Shown piece after piece: positions 26,301 through 33,172 of a stretch of DNA of 64,000 nt (position 1 is its first letter; the number at the start of each line of letters is the position of its first letter). The DNA is taken from contig NZ_BOMG01000042.1 in NCBI RefSeq assembly GCF_016862075.1, positions 62,001 to 126,000 on the forward strand, written 5' to 3'. This stretch comes from Actinoplanes couchii (GTDB lineage Bacteria > Actinomycetota > Actinomycetes > Mycobacteriales > Micromonosporaceae). Both the position numbers and the translations under genes were made by a program. The notes under the pieces are model-generated. The model was not told where the DNA came from. It saw nothing but the letters and a program-made list of their open reading frames with translations, and searched no databases.

Positions 26301-28979
26301 CCCGACTGGAGCCGCCTGCCCACGCCGGCCAGATCGACAGCCGCCTCGACCCAAGTCCCGGCTCCCCCCGCGGAACCACCTGCAGAAAGGCATTTGACCG
26401 AGGTCAGGGAGCAGCCCAACGAGCCGAACACGGAGCGGGCTCGGGCAAAGGCCAAAGAAGGGTCAGGGTTGAAGGGCGGCACTCCGGTCCGTTTGGCTCT
26501 CGGCGCGCCACAGGTCCAACTGGCCGGAACGATCCCACCACTGATCCCGGCCGTCCCCGCTGCCAACGGTGTCCCGCTGCCGATTGCCGCTGGCCTTCTG
26601 CCGACCGACGGTGTCCCGCTGCCGATTGCCGCTGGCCTTCTGCCGACCGACGGTCTCCCGCTGTCGGCCGCCGCTGCCCTGCTGCCGACCGACGGCGCCT
26701 CGCTGTCGACCGCCGCTGGCCTTCCGCCGGTCGCGGATGGCCCGCTGCTGACCGCGGGTGCTGCATTGCCGACCATTGGTGCTGCGTTACCTGCTTCCGG
26801 GGTTCCGCTGCAGGCGGCCGGTGTCCCGTTTCCGGCTACCGACAGTCCGATTCTTGCTGCTCTGGCCGCGACGTTGGCCGAGACATCCGCAGCGGCCCGG
26901 GAGGTCGCCGAGGCGTGGTTCGCCGCCTCGATCGCAAACCCCGCGCAAGTCCCGCCAAGCTCGTCGCAAATCCCGGCGAAGGCAGGGCAAATTCCGGTGC
27001 AGGCAGGGCAGATTCCGGCGCGATCGCCGCTGGAACCGACACGCCAGGTTTCGCCGGCTGGAGTGGGCGGTGTCCGTACTGTCGAATGCTCTTTGGGGGG
27101 CATGCCCTGGTTGACCGACCACAGTTTGATTCCGCAGGCGGCGGGGTGGGCGGAACCTTCGGATCGGTTTCCGGTGGTGCCTCTGACCGGGCTGCTGGAG
27201 TTGATGGGGGAGGCCGCGCGCGAGATCTCGCCCGGGCTGATCGTTGTCGGACTTGAGCAGGTGCGGGTTCGGCGGTGGCTGGTGGTTGATCCGCCTACGA
27301 CAGTCACCGTTCGGGCCGTTTCGGCTGGGGCGGGCAAGGTCAAGGTCTCCATTGATGGGTACGCCTCTGGAACGGTTCTGGTGGCCTCCGGTTATCCAGT
27401 GCCTCCGCCTGTGGACAACGGGGCGTTGCGGGAAGAGCGGCCGGCACCTGTGGACGCCGTGCGGCTCTATGTGGACAACTGGATGTTCCACGGACCCGAG
27501 TTTGCCGGTGTCAGCAGGCTGGATGTGCTGGCTGCCGATGGGATCCGGGGCGAGTTGACCGCTCTGCCGGCGCCCGGTGCGCTGTTGGATGCGGCCGGGC
27601 AGCTGATCGGGCACTGGATGCAGGTCAGTGCCGACGTCGACCAGGTCGTTTTTCCGATCGGTATCGCCGGGGTGCACTGGTTCGGGCCGCCTCCGGAACC
27701 GGGGGAGCGGCTGCAGTGCACCGCGCGGGTCACCGAACTGACCGACGATCGGATGCGTGCCGATGCCCAGTTGATCGGCGCTGACGGCCGGGTGCGGGTG
27801 ACGATCACGGACTGGGTTACGCACCGGTTCTCCACCGACGACCGGATGTGGCAGTTGAAGCAGCATCCGGGCACGGTCGGCGCGGGTGAGCCGCAGCCGG
27901 ACGGCTGGTGCCTGGTCCGGGAGCGCTGGCCGGACACCGCCACCCGCGAACTGGTGATGCGCCGCTATCTGGTGGCCGCTGAACGAGCCGAGTACGCCGA
28001 CCGCAACCCGATGGCGCAGCGTGCATGGCTGCTCGGCCGGGTGGCCGCGAAGGACGCGGTCCGCGAACTGTTCCGTCGCCGGGGAGTGAAGGAGCTGTTC
28101 CCGTGCGAGATCCGGGTCGGCAACGACCCGGGCGGCAGACCGTGGGCGCGGGGCCCGGCCGGCGAACTCTTCCACATCTCCCTCGCCCACAGCGGCCCGA
28201 TCGCGGTGGCGATAGCGGTGGAGCACGCCAGCCGCCCGACCGCCGGGCGGGAGGGTGTGGATGTCGGCGTTGTGCCGACCGCCGGGCGGGAGGGTGTGGA
28301 TGTTGGCGTCGAGCCGACCGCCGGGCGGGAGGGTGTGGATATTGGCGTCGAGCCGGTTGCCGAGAGGGAAAGTGTGGGGATCGATGTCGAGCCGGTTGCT
28401 GAGCGGGCTATTGCTGACGTGGCGCTGACCGAGGCGGAGAAGCGCCTGTTCGAACAAACCGACCCTGTGGATCGTGCCGAACTCCTGACTCGTCTGTGGA
28501 CGGCGAAGGAGGCCACCGCCAAGGCCGCCGGCACCGGGCTCGAAGGGAATCCTCGCCGTTTCGCCGCCGGCGAGCTGACCGCAGATGGCTGCATCGTCAC
28601 TGCCGACGGCCATCGGTGGACGATCCGGCACCGCGCGATCGAGGTATCGGGTCGCCGCTACGTCGTCGCCTGGACAACCGAGCCACCGAGAAAAGCCGGG
28701 ACGGCTGAGGCATCGAGCAGAGCCGGGACGCCTGAGCCGCCGGACGGAGCCTGGATGGCTGAGCCGCCGGACGGAGCCTGGATGGCTGAGCCGCCGGACG
28801 GAGCCTGGACGGCTGAGGCATCGGACGGGGCCTGGATGGCTGAGCCGCCGGGGGAAGTCGGGATGGGTGAACTGCTGAACAGGGGCTGGGCGGCTGGGGC
28901 TGCGAGGGCGGGCGGGATGGCCGGGGCGCTGGGTGACGGCCCGGGGACGGAATTGCCGAGTCAAGGAGGAAACGCGTGA
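23367..28979 (+). CDS. Iterative type I PKS second subunit: KS-AT-DH-PPTase
   Basis: An 1870-residue protein starting at an ATG overlapping the upstream stop. The KS opens with VAIVGMGAVFPG and keeps C216, H354 and H391, so it is not a decarboxylating chain-length-factor lacking Cys. An AT-like domain from about 689 has GHSLGEW with S756, but its usual FPGQGSQ is replaced by FPGFEPEF. After a linker with 42-bp repeats comes a hot-dog DH (H1252 in LTDHSL, D1408 in LLDAAGQL). The C-terminus is an Sfp-type phosphopantetheinyl transferase: LAHSGPIAVAIAVE, then VGIDVE at 1670-1675 and WTAKEA at 1711-1716. Four 39-bp repeats sit between these PPTase motifs. A built-in PPTase implies self-activation, as in enediyne-type PKSs. 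With the first subunit it forms a complete KS/AT/ACP/KR/DH/ER set. Confidence 0.87.
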   Translation: MSAPVPEAVAIVGMGAVFPGAGDIGTFWRNIVTGVDATADVPVSRWDPATFYDPGAYHRPPVADRFYCRRGGFVDDVATFDPTRFGIMPAAVAVTDPDQLLALRAAAEAIEDAGGAGALPDRSRIGVIIGRGGYLTPGMARLDQRVRTVTQLLSTLRELVPGLSTGQLADVRKQFLAALGPESPDAAIGLVPNFAAARLANRFDLRGPSYTVDAACASGLLAVDAAVRELTTGRCDAVLAGAVHVCHDPTLWSVFTQLRALSPSERIRPFDRRADGTLMAEGTGVLVLKRHADALRAGDRVYALVRGVGVASDGRAASLVSPSADGQVLAVRRAWEAAGLDPAAPDSVGLIEAHGTATPVGDTAELTTLARAFGTGGPTIGLGTVKSMIGHAMPAAGMAGLIKAALAVHNGILPPTLHVDEPHPALASTRCLPIHRATPWPADSPRRAGVNAFGFGGINAHVVLEHPGSGPGGTPTFAAGAPVISSGHPAPSSASATQGRVLAAPAAAVLPAETGAALPARGSAPADPFRIPPPPAALITPAPAAVPSARPAPAAVSSTHPVSLAVPSTHPASAAVLFTQPVPTAVSVTGAGGDFVEPLLLLAADSREALTDRLAISDEELLARSAAGDFLRGDFSADTEPGSCRLAIVAPTPRRLALARKVIERGRPWRGREDIWFTTEPLLTGDGTLAFLFPGFEPEFAPRLDEVAAHLGLAGPRLTGGTELHSRGADVVAVGRFLAEALSELGVVPDLVSGHSLGEWTAMVAAGSYRAADVDSFVASLRPGTVPVPEVDYAAVGCGADRALSIAAAPGVVISHDNCPHQSVLCGPPAAITAALERLRAEGVPGEVLAFRSGFHTPMATPFLAAVRASFDMLPLDPPHTPVWSATTLAPYPQEPADVRQLLVRHLLEPVRFRQLLERLHDRGVRGFVQVGPGSLTGFVADTLGRQDHLTIAAHTPSRGGTAQLRRVAAALWTEGRTPDWSRLPTPARSTAASTQVPAPPAEPPAERHLTEVREQPNEPNTERARAKAKEGSGLKGGTPVRLALGAPQVQLAGTIPPLIPAVPAANGVPLPIAAGLLPTDGVPLPIAAGLLPTDGLPLSAAAALLPTDGASLSTAAGLPPVADGPLLTAGAALPTIGAALPASGVPLQAAGVPFPATDSPILAALAATLAETSAAAREVAEAWFAASIANPAQVPPSSSQIPAKAGQIPVQAGQIPARSPLEPTRQVSPAGVGGVRTVECSLGGMPWLTDHSLIPQAAGWAEPSDRFPVVPLTGLLELMGEAAREISPGLIVVGLEQVRVRRWLVVDPPTTVTVRAVSAGAGKVKVSIDGYASGTVLVASGYPVPPPVDNGALREERPAPVDAVRLYVDNWMFHGPEFAGVSRLDVLAADGIRGELTALPAPGALLDAAGQLIGHWMQVSADVDQVVFPIGIAGVHWFGPPPEPGERLQCTARVTELTDDRMRADAQLIGADGRVRVTITDWVTHRFSTDDRMWQLKQHPGTVGAGEPQPDGWCLVRERWPDTATRELVMRRYLVAAERAEYADRNPMAQRAWLLGRVAAKDAVRELFRRRGVKELFPCEIRVGNDPGGRPWARGPAGELFHISLAHSGPIAVAIAVEHASRPTAGREGVDVGVVPTAGREGVDVGVEPTAGREGVDIGVEPVAERESVGIDVEPVAERAIADVALTEAEKRLFEQTDPVDRAELLTRLWTAKEATAKAAGTGLEGNPRRFAAGELTADGCIVTADGHRWTIRHRAIEVSGRRYVVAWTTEPPRKAGTAEASSRAGTPEPPDGAWMAEPPDGAWMAEPPDGAWTAEASDGAWMAEPPGEVGMGELLNRGWAAGAARAGGMAGALGDGPGTELPSQGGNA
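26568..26735 (+). repeat. 42-bp minisatellite in the AT-DH linker
   Basis: A 42-base unit encoding 14 residues (GVPLPIAAGLLPTD) is perfect at 26568-26609 and 26610-26651, slightly changed at 26652-26693 (GLPLSAAAALLPTD), and decays after that. All copies keep the reading frame, giving a Pro/Ala/Leu-rich linker. Confidence 0.9.
28238..28393 (+). repeat. 39-bp minisatellite inside the PPTase core
   Basis: Four tandem 39-base copies at 28238, 28277, 28316 and 28355. The first three encode TAGREGVDVGVVP / TAGREGVDVGVEP / TAGREGVDIGVEP, and the divergent fourth encodes VAERESVGIDVEP, which holds the canonical VGIDVE metal-binding motif. The repeats thus appear to be expansions of the motif segment itself, with the Asp displaced. 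Confidence 0.92.
28734..28841 (+). repeat. 27-bp minisatellite at the PKS C-terminus
   Basis: Four copies (three near-perfect, one divergent) of a 27-base unit encoding EPPDGAWMA, starting at 28734, 28761, 28788 and 28815, lie after the PPTase fold and form a Trp-containing tail. Weaker partial copies flank them. Confidence 0.9.
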
Positions 28980-29266
28980 GTTTGCCTGACAGCAGCCGGC
29001 TTCTCGAGGACGTCCGGGTGGCCCTCGCCGAGGTCATGGGTGACGACATTCTGCTCGCGGTCGAGATCACCCGGGACACCCGGTTCGACGACGATCTCGC
29101 GCTGGAGAGCATTGAATTCGTGGCGCTCGGTGAATATCTGCGGGAGAAATACGGCGACCGGGTTGACTTCGCCGCCTTCATCGCCGGTATGGAACTCGAC
29201 GAGATCATGTCACTCACGGTGGGACGGCTGGTCGACTACATCGCCGAAACACTCGTGGCGGTCTGA
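28976..29266 (+). CDS. Discrete acyl carrier protein
   Basis: A 96-residue acidic helical protein starting at GTG 28976, which overlaps the PKS stop (GTGA) and has AAGGAGGA at 28963-28970. LALESIEFVALGEYL provides the phosphopantetheine serine S45, preceded by the usual acidic stretch (RFDDD). The sequence is unlike the DSIKR ACPs of the synthase, so it probably serves another step: carrying a starter unit, or receiving the finished chain for release or glycosylation. The downstream hydrolase begins two bases after its stop. Confidence 0.9.
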   Translation: MSLPDSSRLLEDVRVALAEVMGDDILLAVEITRDTRFDDDLALESIEFVALGEYLREKYGDRVDFAAFIAGMELDEIMSLTVGRLVDYIAETLVAV

Positions 29267-29268
29267 CC

Positions 29269-30054
29269 ATGGTCGATGTAGTGGCCCGGGATGTGCGGTT
29301 CCATGTTCAGCGGATCAGCCCTCCCGGCGTACCGGAAAAGGTCGTTGTCTTTCTTCATGGGTTGATCCTCGACAATCTTTCCAGTTTCTATTACACGCTG
29401 GCCGGGCCGGTTTCCTCGCTCGGTATCGAGACGATCATGTACGACCTGCGTGGGCACGGGCGGTCGGAGCGGCCACCCGACGGCTACACGGTGGACGATG
29501 CTGTGGATGACCTGGCGGCTCTGCTTGCCGAGCTGGGTGTGGACAAACCTGTGTACCTGGTCGGCAACAGTTATGGCGGGGTGGTGGCGTTGCGGTTCGC
29601 GCTGCGCCGGCCGGAGCAGGTGGCCGGGCTGGTGGTGATCGAGGCGCACACCGTCGGGGACGGTGCGGGGGACTGGACCGAGCACATGAGCAACACCCTG
29701 ACCGTGACCGCTCTCGGTCTGGCCCACGACGATCTCGCCGACCAGCTGAGCAAGATCGGTGACCGGAAGCTGGCGCGGGCCGCCAAACTGGCCGATCATC
29801 TGCTCAACGGCACCACCCTGATCGACGACGTGGCGGCCAACCCGGCGCTGCGCGGGCCCGATCTGCAGGCGATCCGTTGTCCGGTGCTGGCCGTCTACGG
29901 TGAGCATTCGGACCTGGCCGACGCCGGCCGCCAACTGGGCCGGCACGTGCCGGACTGCACCCTGCACGTGATCCCCGGCCAGGCGCACACGGTGCTGCGC
30001 GAGGCGACGCCGTTGGTCCGCACGCTGGTGCTGGACTGGCTGGTGGCGATATGA
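29269..30054 (+). CDS. Alpha/beta hydrolase, probable thioesterase or acyltransferase of the PKS operon
   Basis: A 261-residue protein of the MenH/BioH-like alpha/beta hydrolase type. The oxyanion region is VFLHGLILDN, then DLRGHGRSERP, a nucleophile elbow GNSYGG, an acidic residue in YGEHSDL and a catalytic His in PGQAHTVL; a helical lid lies around residues 125-185. It sits two bases after the ACP gene and overlaps the glycosyltransferase gene as ATGA. Placement suggests chain release from the ACP, since neither PKS protein has a thioesterase. An esterase or editing role is equally compatible. Confidence 0.82.
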   Translation: MVDVVARDVRFHVQRISPPGVPEKVVVFLHGLILDNLSSFYYTLAGPVSSLGIETIMYDLRGHGRSERPPDGYTVDDAVDDLAALLAELGVDKPVYLVGNSYGGVVALRFALRRPEQVAGLVVIEAHTVGDGAGDWTEHMSNTLTVTALGLAHDDLADQLSKIGDRKLARAAKLADHLLNGTTLIDDVAANPALRGPDLQAIRCPVLAVYGEHSDLADAGRQLGRHVPDCTLHVIPGQAHTVLREATPLVRTLVLDWLVAI

Positions 30055-31208
30055 GCCGGTTCCTGTTCGTGGTGCCGCCGCTGACCGGGCACATCAACCC
30101 GGCCGCCGCGGTCGCCCGGGAACTGATCAGTCGCGGACACCGGGTGGCCTGGGCGGGGCGGGCGGAGACACTGCGCCCACTGGTGGGGGTCGATGCCGAG
30201 GTGTACGAAGCCGGGGATCCGGCGCTGGACGCGGTGCTGGCCCGGTCGCGGGATCGATGGCTGGGACTGCGCGGGGCGGGTGCTCTCAAGTTCCTGTGGG
30301 AGGAGTTCCTGGTACCCCTCGCCGACGCCTCGCGGCCCGGTGTGGAAACGGCTGTGGATACGTTCCGCCCGGACGTGCTGGTCGCCGATCAACAGGCGAT
30401 CGCCGGGGCACTGGTCGCCGAGCGGCGCGGTCTGACCTGGGCGACCAGCGCCACCACGTCCGGGGAGTTCACCGATCCGTACGCGGCCATGCCGAAAGTG
30501 GAGGACTGGATCCGGGAGCGGATGGCGAAACTGTGCCGGGACGCCGGAGTTCCCGAGTCTGACCTGCGGTTCTCCGGGCATCTGGTGCTGGCGTTCACTT
30601 CGGCGGCGCTGATCGGGGCCGCCGATCGGTTTCCCGGGCACTACGCGTTCGTCGGGCCGGCCCTCAACGCCCGGCCGGATCGGATCGACTTCCCCTGGCC
30701 GGAGCTCGACCAGGAGAAACGACGGGTCCTGGTGTCGCTGGGGACGGTGAACGGGGACGCCGGCACGCGCTTCTTCGCCACGGTGGCCGCCGCCGCGGAA
30801 CCCCTCGGCATCCAGTTGATCGTCGCTGCTCCGGACGGGGTGATCCCGGATCCGCCGCCGCATGTACTGGTCCGGCCCTATCTGCCGCAACTGGAATTGC
30901 TTCCACATGTGGACGCGGTGGTGTGCCATGCCGGCCACAACACGGTGTGTGAGGCGCTCGCGCACGGGCTGCCGCTGGTGGTGGCGCCGATCCGGGACGA
31001 CCAGCCGGTGATCGCCGGTCAGGTGGTCGCCGCCGGGGCCGGGGTGCGGGTGCGGTTCGCCCGGTCCGGAGTGGATGAGTTGCGTGCCGCCTTGCACACG
31101 GTTCTGACCGATTCTGCCCATCGAGCGGCTGCCCTGCGGGTGCGGTCGTCGTTCACCGCCGCGGGTGGGGCACCAGCGGCGGCCGACCGTCTGGAGAAGC
31201 TGTGCTGA
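30051..31208 (+). CDS. GT1/MGT-type glycosyltransferase
   Basis: A 385-residue GT-B fold enzyme. The N-terminus FVVPPLTGHINPAAAVARELISRGHRV is the acceptor-side domain of macrolide/UGT-like glycosyltransferases. The donor-binding motif HAGHNTVCEALAHGLPLVV near residue 292 is followed by a D-Q pair (RDDQPVIAGQV) that usually contacts the sugar. Enzymes of this family move a hexose from a nucleotide sugar to a hydroxyl of a small molecule or lipid. Its overlap with both neighbours makes the PKS product the likely acceptor, pointing to a glycolipid. Sugar and regiochemistry cannot be read from sequence. Confidence 0.87.
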   Translation: MSRFLFVVPPLTGHINPAAAVARELISRGHRVAWAGRAETLRPLVGVDAEVYEAGDPALDAVLARSRDRWLGLRGAGALKFLWEEFLVPLADASRPGVETAVDTFRPDVLVADQQAIAGALVAERRGLTWATSATTSGEFTDPYAAMPKVEDWIRERMAKLCRDAGVPESDLRFSGHLVLAFTSAALIGAADRFPGHYAFVGPALNARPDRIDFPWPELDQEKRRVLVSLGTVNGDAGTRFFATVAAAAEPLGIQLIVAAPDGVIPDPPPHVLVRPYLPQLELLPHVDAVVCHAGHNTVCEALAHGLPLVVAPIRDDQPVIAGQVVAAGAGVRVRFARSGVDELRAALHTVLTDSAHRAAALRVRSSFTAAGGAPAAADRLEKLC

Positions 31209-33172
31209 CCGTGCTGCCGGCCGTCCTGGTCATCCTGATCCTGCTGCTCAGCGCGTTGCGATCACGGGTCCGGCTGGCCGCGTTGCAAGTCCTGCCGGAG
31301 CCCACTGACAACGAGCCGGCCGCGGAAAATGTGCCGACCACCGGAAACACAACGACCACCGGAAACACAACGACAACCGGAAACACAACGACGACCGGAA
31401 ACACGCCGACCACCGGAAACACAACGACGACCGGAGGCGCGCCCGCCCTCACCACCGCGCCGGCCGGATTCCAGCTGTTCGCGCAGGCGGGCGTCGTGGT
31501 TGACGAGGCGACGCGGCGGGCTGCCCAGGCGTACGCGCGCCATCGAGGTCTTGAAGTTGTCGACCTTGTGCCGGGCGATCTGCCGGTTGCCGGGAGTCAC
31601 GCCCTGGCCCGCGACGTCGATCCGGCCCGCTATCGCGACGACCGCCTCGCGGTGGGCCGTGGTGCCGGGCACGCGTTACTGGTAGCGACCGACCTGGCCG
31701 CCCGCGCCGAGGTGACCGCAAGCGCCAACCTCGATCCCGCCGAGATCATCCGGCTCACCGCCCGCCTCAAGAAATACGCCTCCACCAGCATGGACGTCGT
31801 CGTAGCCCCAGGTCTGCGGTCGGTCCCGGCCGATCCCGCCACCGGAAAGGCCCGGCTCCGCGCATCAGGCGCGATCGTCGCCATGTCACTGTCCGGAGCC
31901 TTCCTCGGGTACGCGTTACTCGCCGCAACCGTGGCCCTCCAGTTGACGTGGGGGCTCGCCGCCCTGGCCGTCTACAGCCTGCAGCCGTACCTGTTCCTAG
32001 CCGGAACCCCGCTGCACCCCGCCGACCTCAACCGCGCCTGGCTGCGATTGATCAGAGAACCGTGGCGCTGGCTACGCACGATCCGAGGCACCTGGCAGTC
32101 ACAACACGACCGAGAACGGCAAGAACTGCAGGACCAGGCTCGCCTGGAGTACGCCGCCGAACTGTCCCGAGGCACCGACCGCTTCTTCGAACCGCCCCGC
32201 GACGACTGCCCGTGGTGCTCCGGCCGGAACCTGACGACCCGTGTCCACACCCGCGACCGTGTGCAGGGCAAACCCGGCCGCTTCACGCTTGTGGAATGCG
32301 ACGGCTGTGGACACGTGTTCCAGAATCCCCGGCTCAGTCTCGACGGCCTGGCGTTCTACTACCGGGACGTGTACGACCGGCTCGGCGAGGACAGCACCGA
32401 GCACGCCTTCGGACTGTCGGTGGCGTCCTACGTGGGCCGCGCCGATCTGGTGAACCGGCACACCACGCCGGTGAACTGGCTGGATGTCGGAACCGGTCAC
32501 GGGCACTTCTGCACCTACGCCCAGGGCGTCTTCCCGGACACCGTCTTCGACGGCCTGGACATCTCGGACTCGATCGACGACGCGCAACGCCGGGGCTGGG
32601 TGAGCACCGGCTACCGCGGTCTGTTTCCGGACTTCGCGGCGAAATTAGCCGACAGCTATGACGTCGTCAGCATGCATCACTACCTGGAGCACACCCGGGA
32701 TCCGCGCGCCGAACTCGACGCCGCCGCCCAGGTGGTGCGGCCCGGCGGCTACCTGATGATCGAGGTCCCGAACCCGGCGACCCGCCTGGCCCGTCTGCTG
32801 CGCGGCTACTGGGTTCCCTATTTCCAGCCCGAACACCTCAACCTGGTTCCGGTACGGAATCTGACCGCGGCCCTGCTCCAGCGTGGTCTCCAGCCGGTAG
32901 CCGTGGAACTCGGCCGGGCCCACCAGCCGTGCGACTTCGCCGGCGCGGTACTGCTCTGGGTGAACAGTCTCTTCCCCGACCCCGATCATCCATGGGCCAC
33001 CACCCCGGGTTCACGAGCGCAGAAGCTGGCCCGCCAGACAGCGTTCGTGGCGGCGGTCCCGCTCCTGGTGGTCGGCAACATCCTGGACCAGTTGCTGGGC
33101 GCGGCCATCGCTGGAACCGAAGGCGGAAACTGCTACCGAGTCCTGGCCCAGAAGCCTGTGGAGAAGCCGTGA
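31202..33172 (+). CDS. Membrane-anchored SAM-dependent methyltransferase with repeat region
   Basis: A 656-residue protein from GTG 31202, overlapping the GT gene by seven bases. It has an N-terminal membrane helix (VLPAVLVILILLLSAL), a Thr/Asn/Gly repeat linker, a middle domain of unknown type and a membrane hairpin (SGAFLGYALLAATVALQL, then WGLAALAVYSLQPYLFL). A CPWC...CDGCGH zinc-knuckle leads into a class I methyltransferase: WLDVGTGHGHF (SAM motif I), FDGLDISDS, and a late VVSMHHYLEH. Similar zinc-knuckle methyltransferases act on sugars or lipids. A final hydrophobic segment is AAVPLLVVGNILDQLLGAAI. Three TTA codons occur at 31676, 31916 and 32645, suggesting bldA-dependent translation. 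It probably methylates the lipid or its sugar at the membrane. Confidence 0.82.
   Translation: MLTVLPAVLVILILLLSALRSRVRLAALQVLPEPTDNEPAAENVPTTGNTTTTGNTTTTGNTTTTGNTPTTGNTTTTGGAPALTTAPAGFQLFAQAGVVVDEATRRAAQAYARHRGLEVVDLVPGDLPVAGSHALARDVDPARYRDDRLAVGRGAGHALLVATDLAARAEVTASANLDPAEIIRLTARLKKYASTSMDVVVAPGLRSVPADPATGKARLRASGAIVAMSLSGAFLGYALLAATVALQLTWGLAALAVYSLQPYLFLAGTPLHPADLNRAWLRLIREPWRWLRTIRGTWQSQHDRERQELQDQARLEYAAELSRGTDRFFEPPRDDCPWCSGRNLTTRVHTRDRVQGKPGRFTLVECDGCGHVFQNPRLSLDGLAFYYRDVYDRLGEDSTEHAFGLSVASYVGRADLVNRHTTPVNWLDVGTGHGHFCTYAQGVFPDTVFDGLDISDSIDDAQRRGWVSTGYRGLFPDFAAKLADSYDVVSMHHYLEHTRDPRAELDAAAQVVRPGGYLMIEVPNPATRLARLLRGYWVPYFQPEHLNLVPVRNLTAALLQRGLQPVAVELGRAHQPCDFAGAVLLWVNSLFPDPDHPWATTPGSRAQKLARQTAFVAAVPLLVVGNILDQLLGAAIAGTEGGNCYRVLAQKPVEKP
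31334..31441 (+). repeat. 18-bp minisatellite in the methyltransferase gene
   Basis: Six in-frame copies of an 18-base unit, ACGACCACCGGAAACACA-like, encode TTTGNT/PTTGNT hexapeptides, the last copy diverging to TTTGGA. The result is an extended polar linker after the first membrane helix, on the side facing the middle domain. Confidence 0.95.

Noticed and set aside
28238-28393. CRISPR-like repeat array
   Set aside because: Repeats are directly adjacent, in frame and without unique spacers; no cas genes nearby. It is a coding minisatellite.
31334-31441. CRISPR-like or collagen-like repeat
   Set aside because: 18-base units encode TTTGNT within one reading frame and have no spacers.
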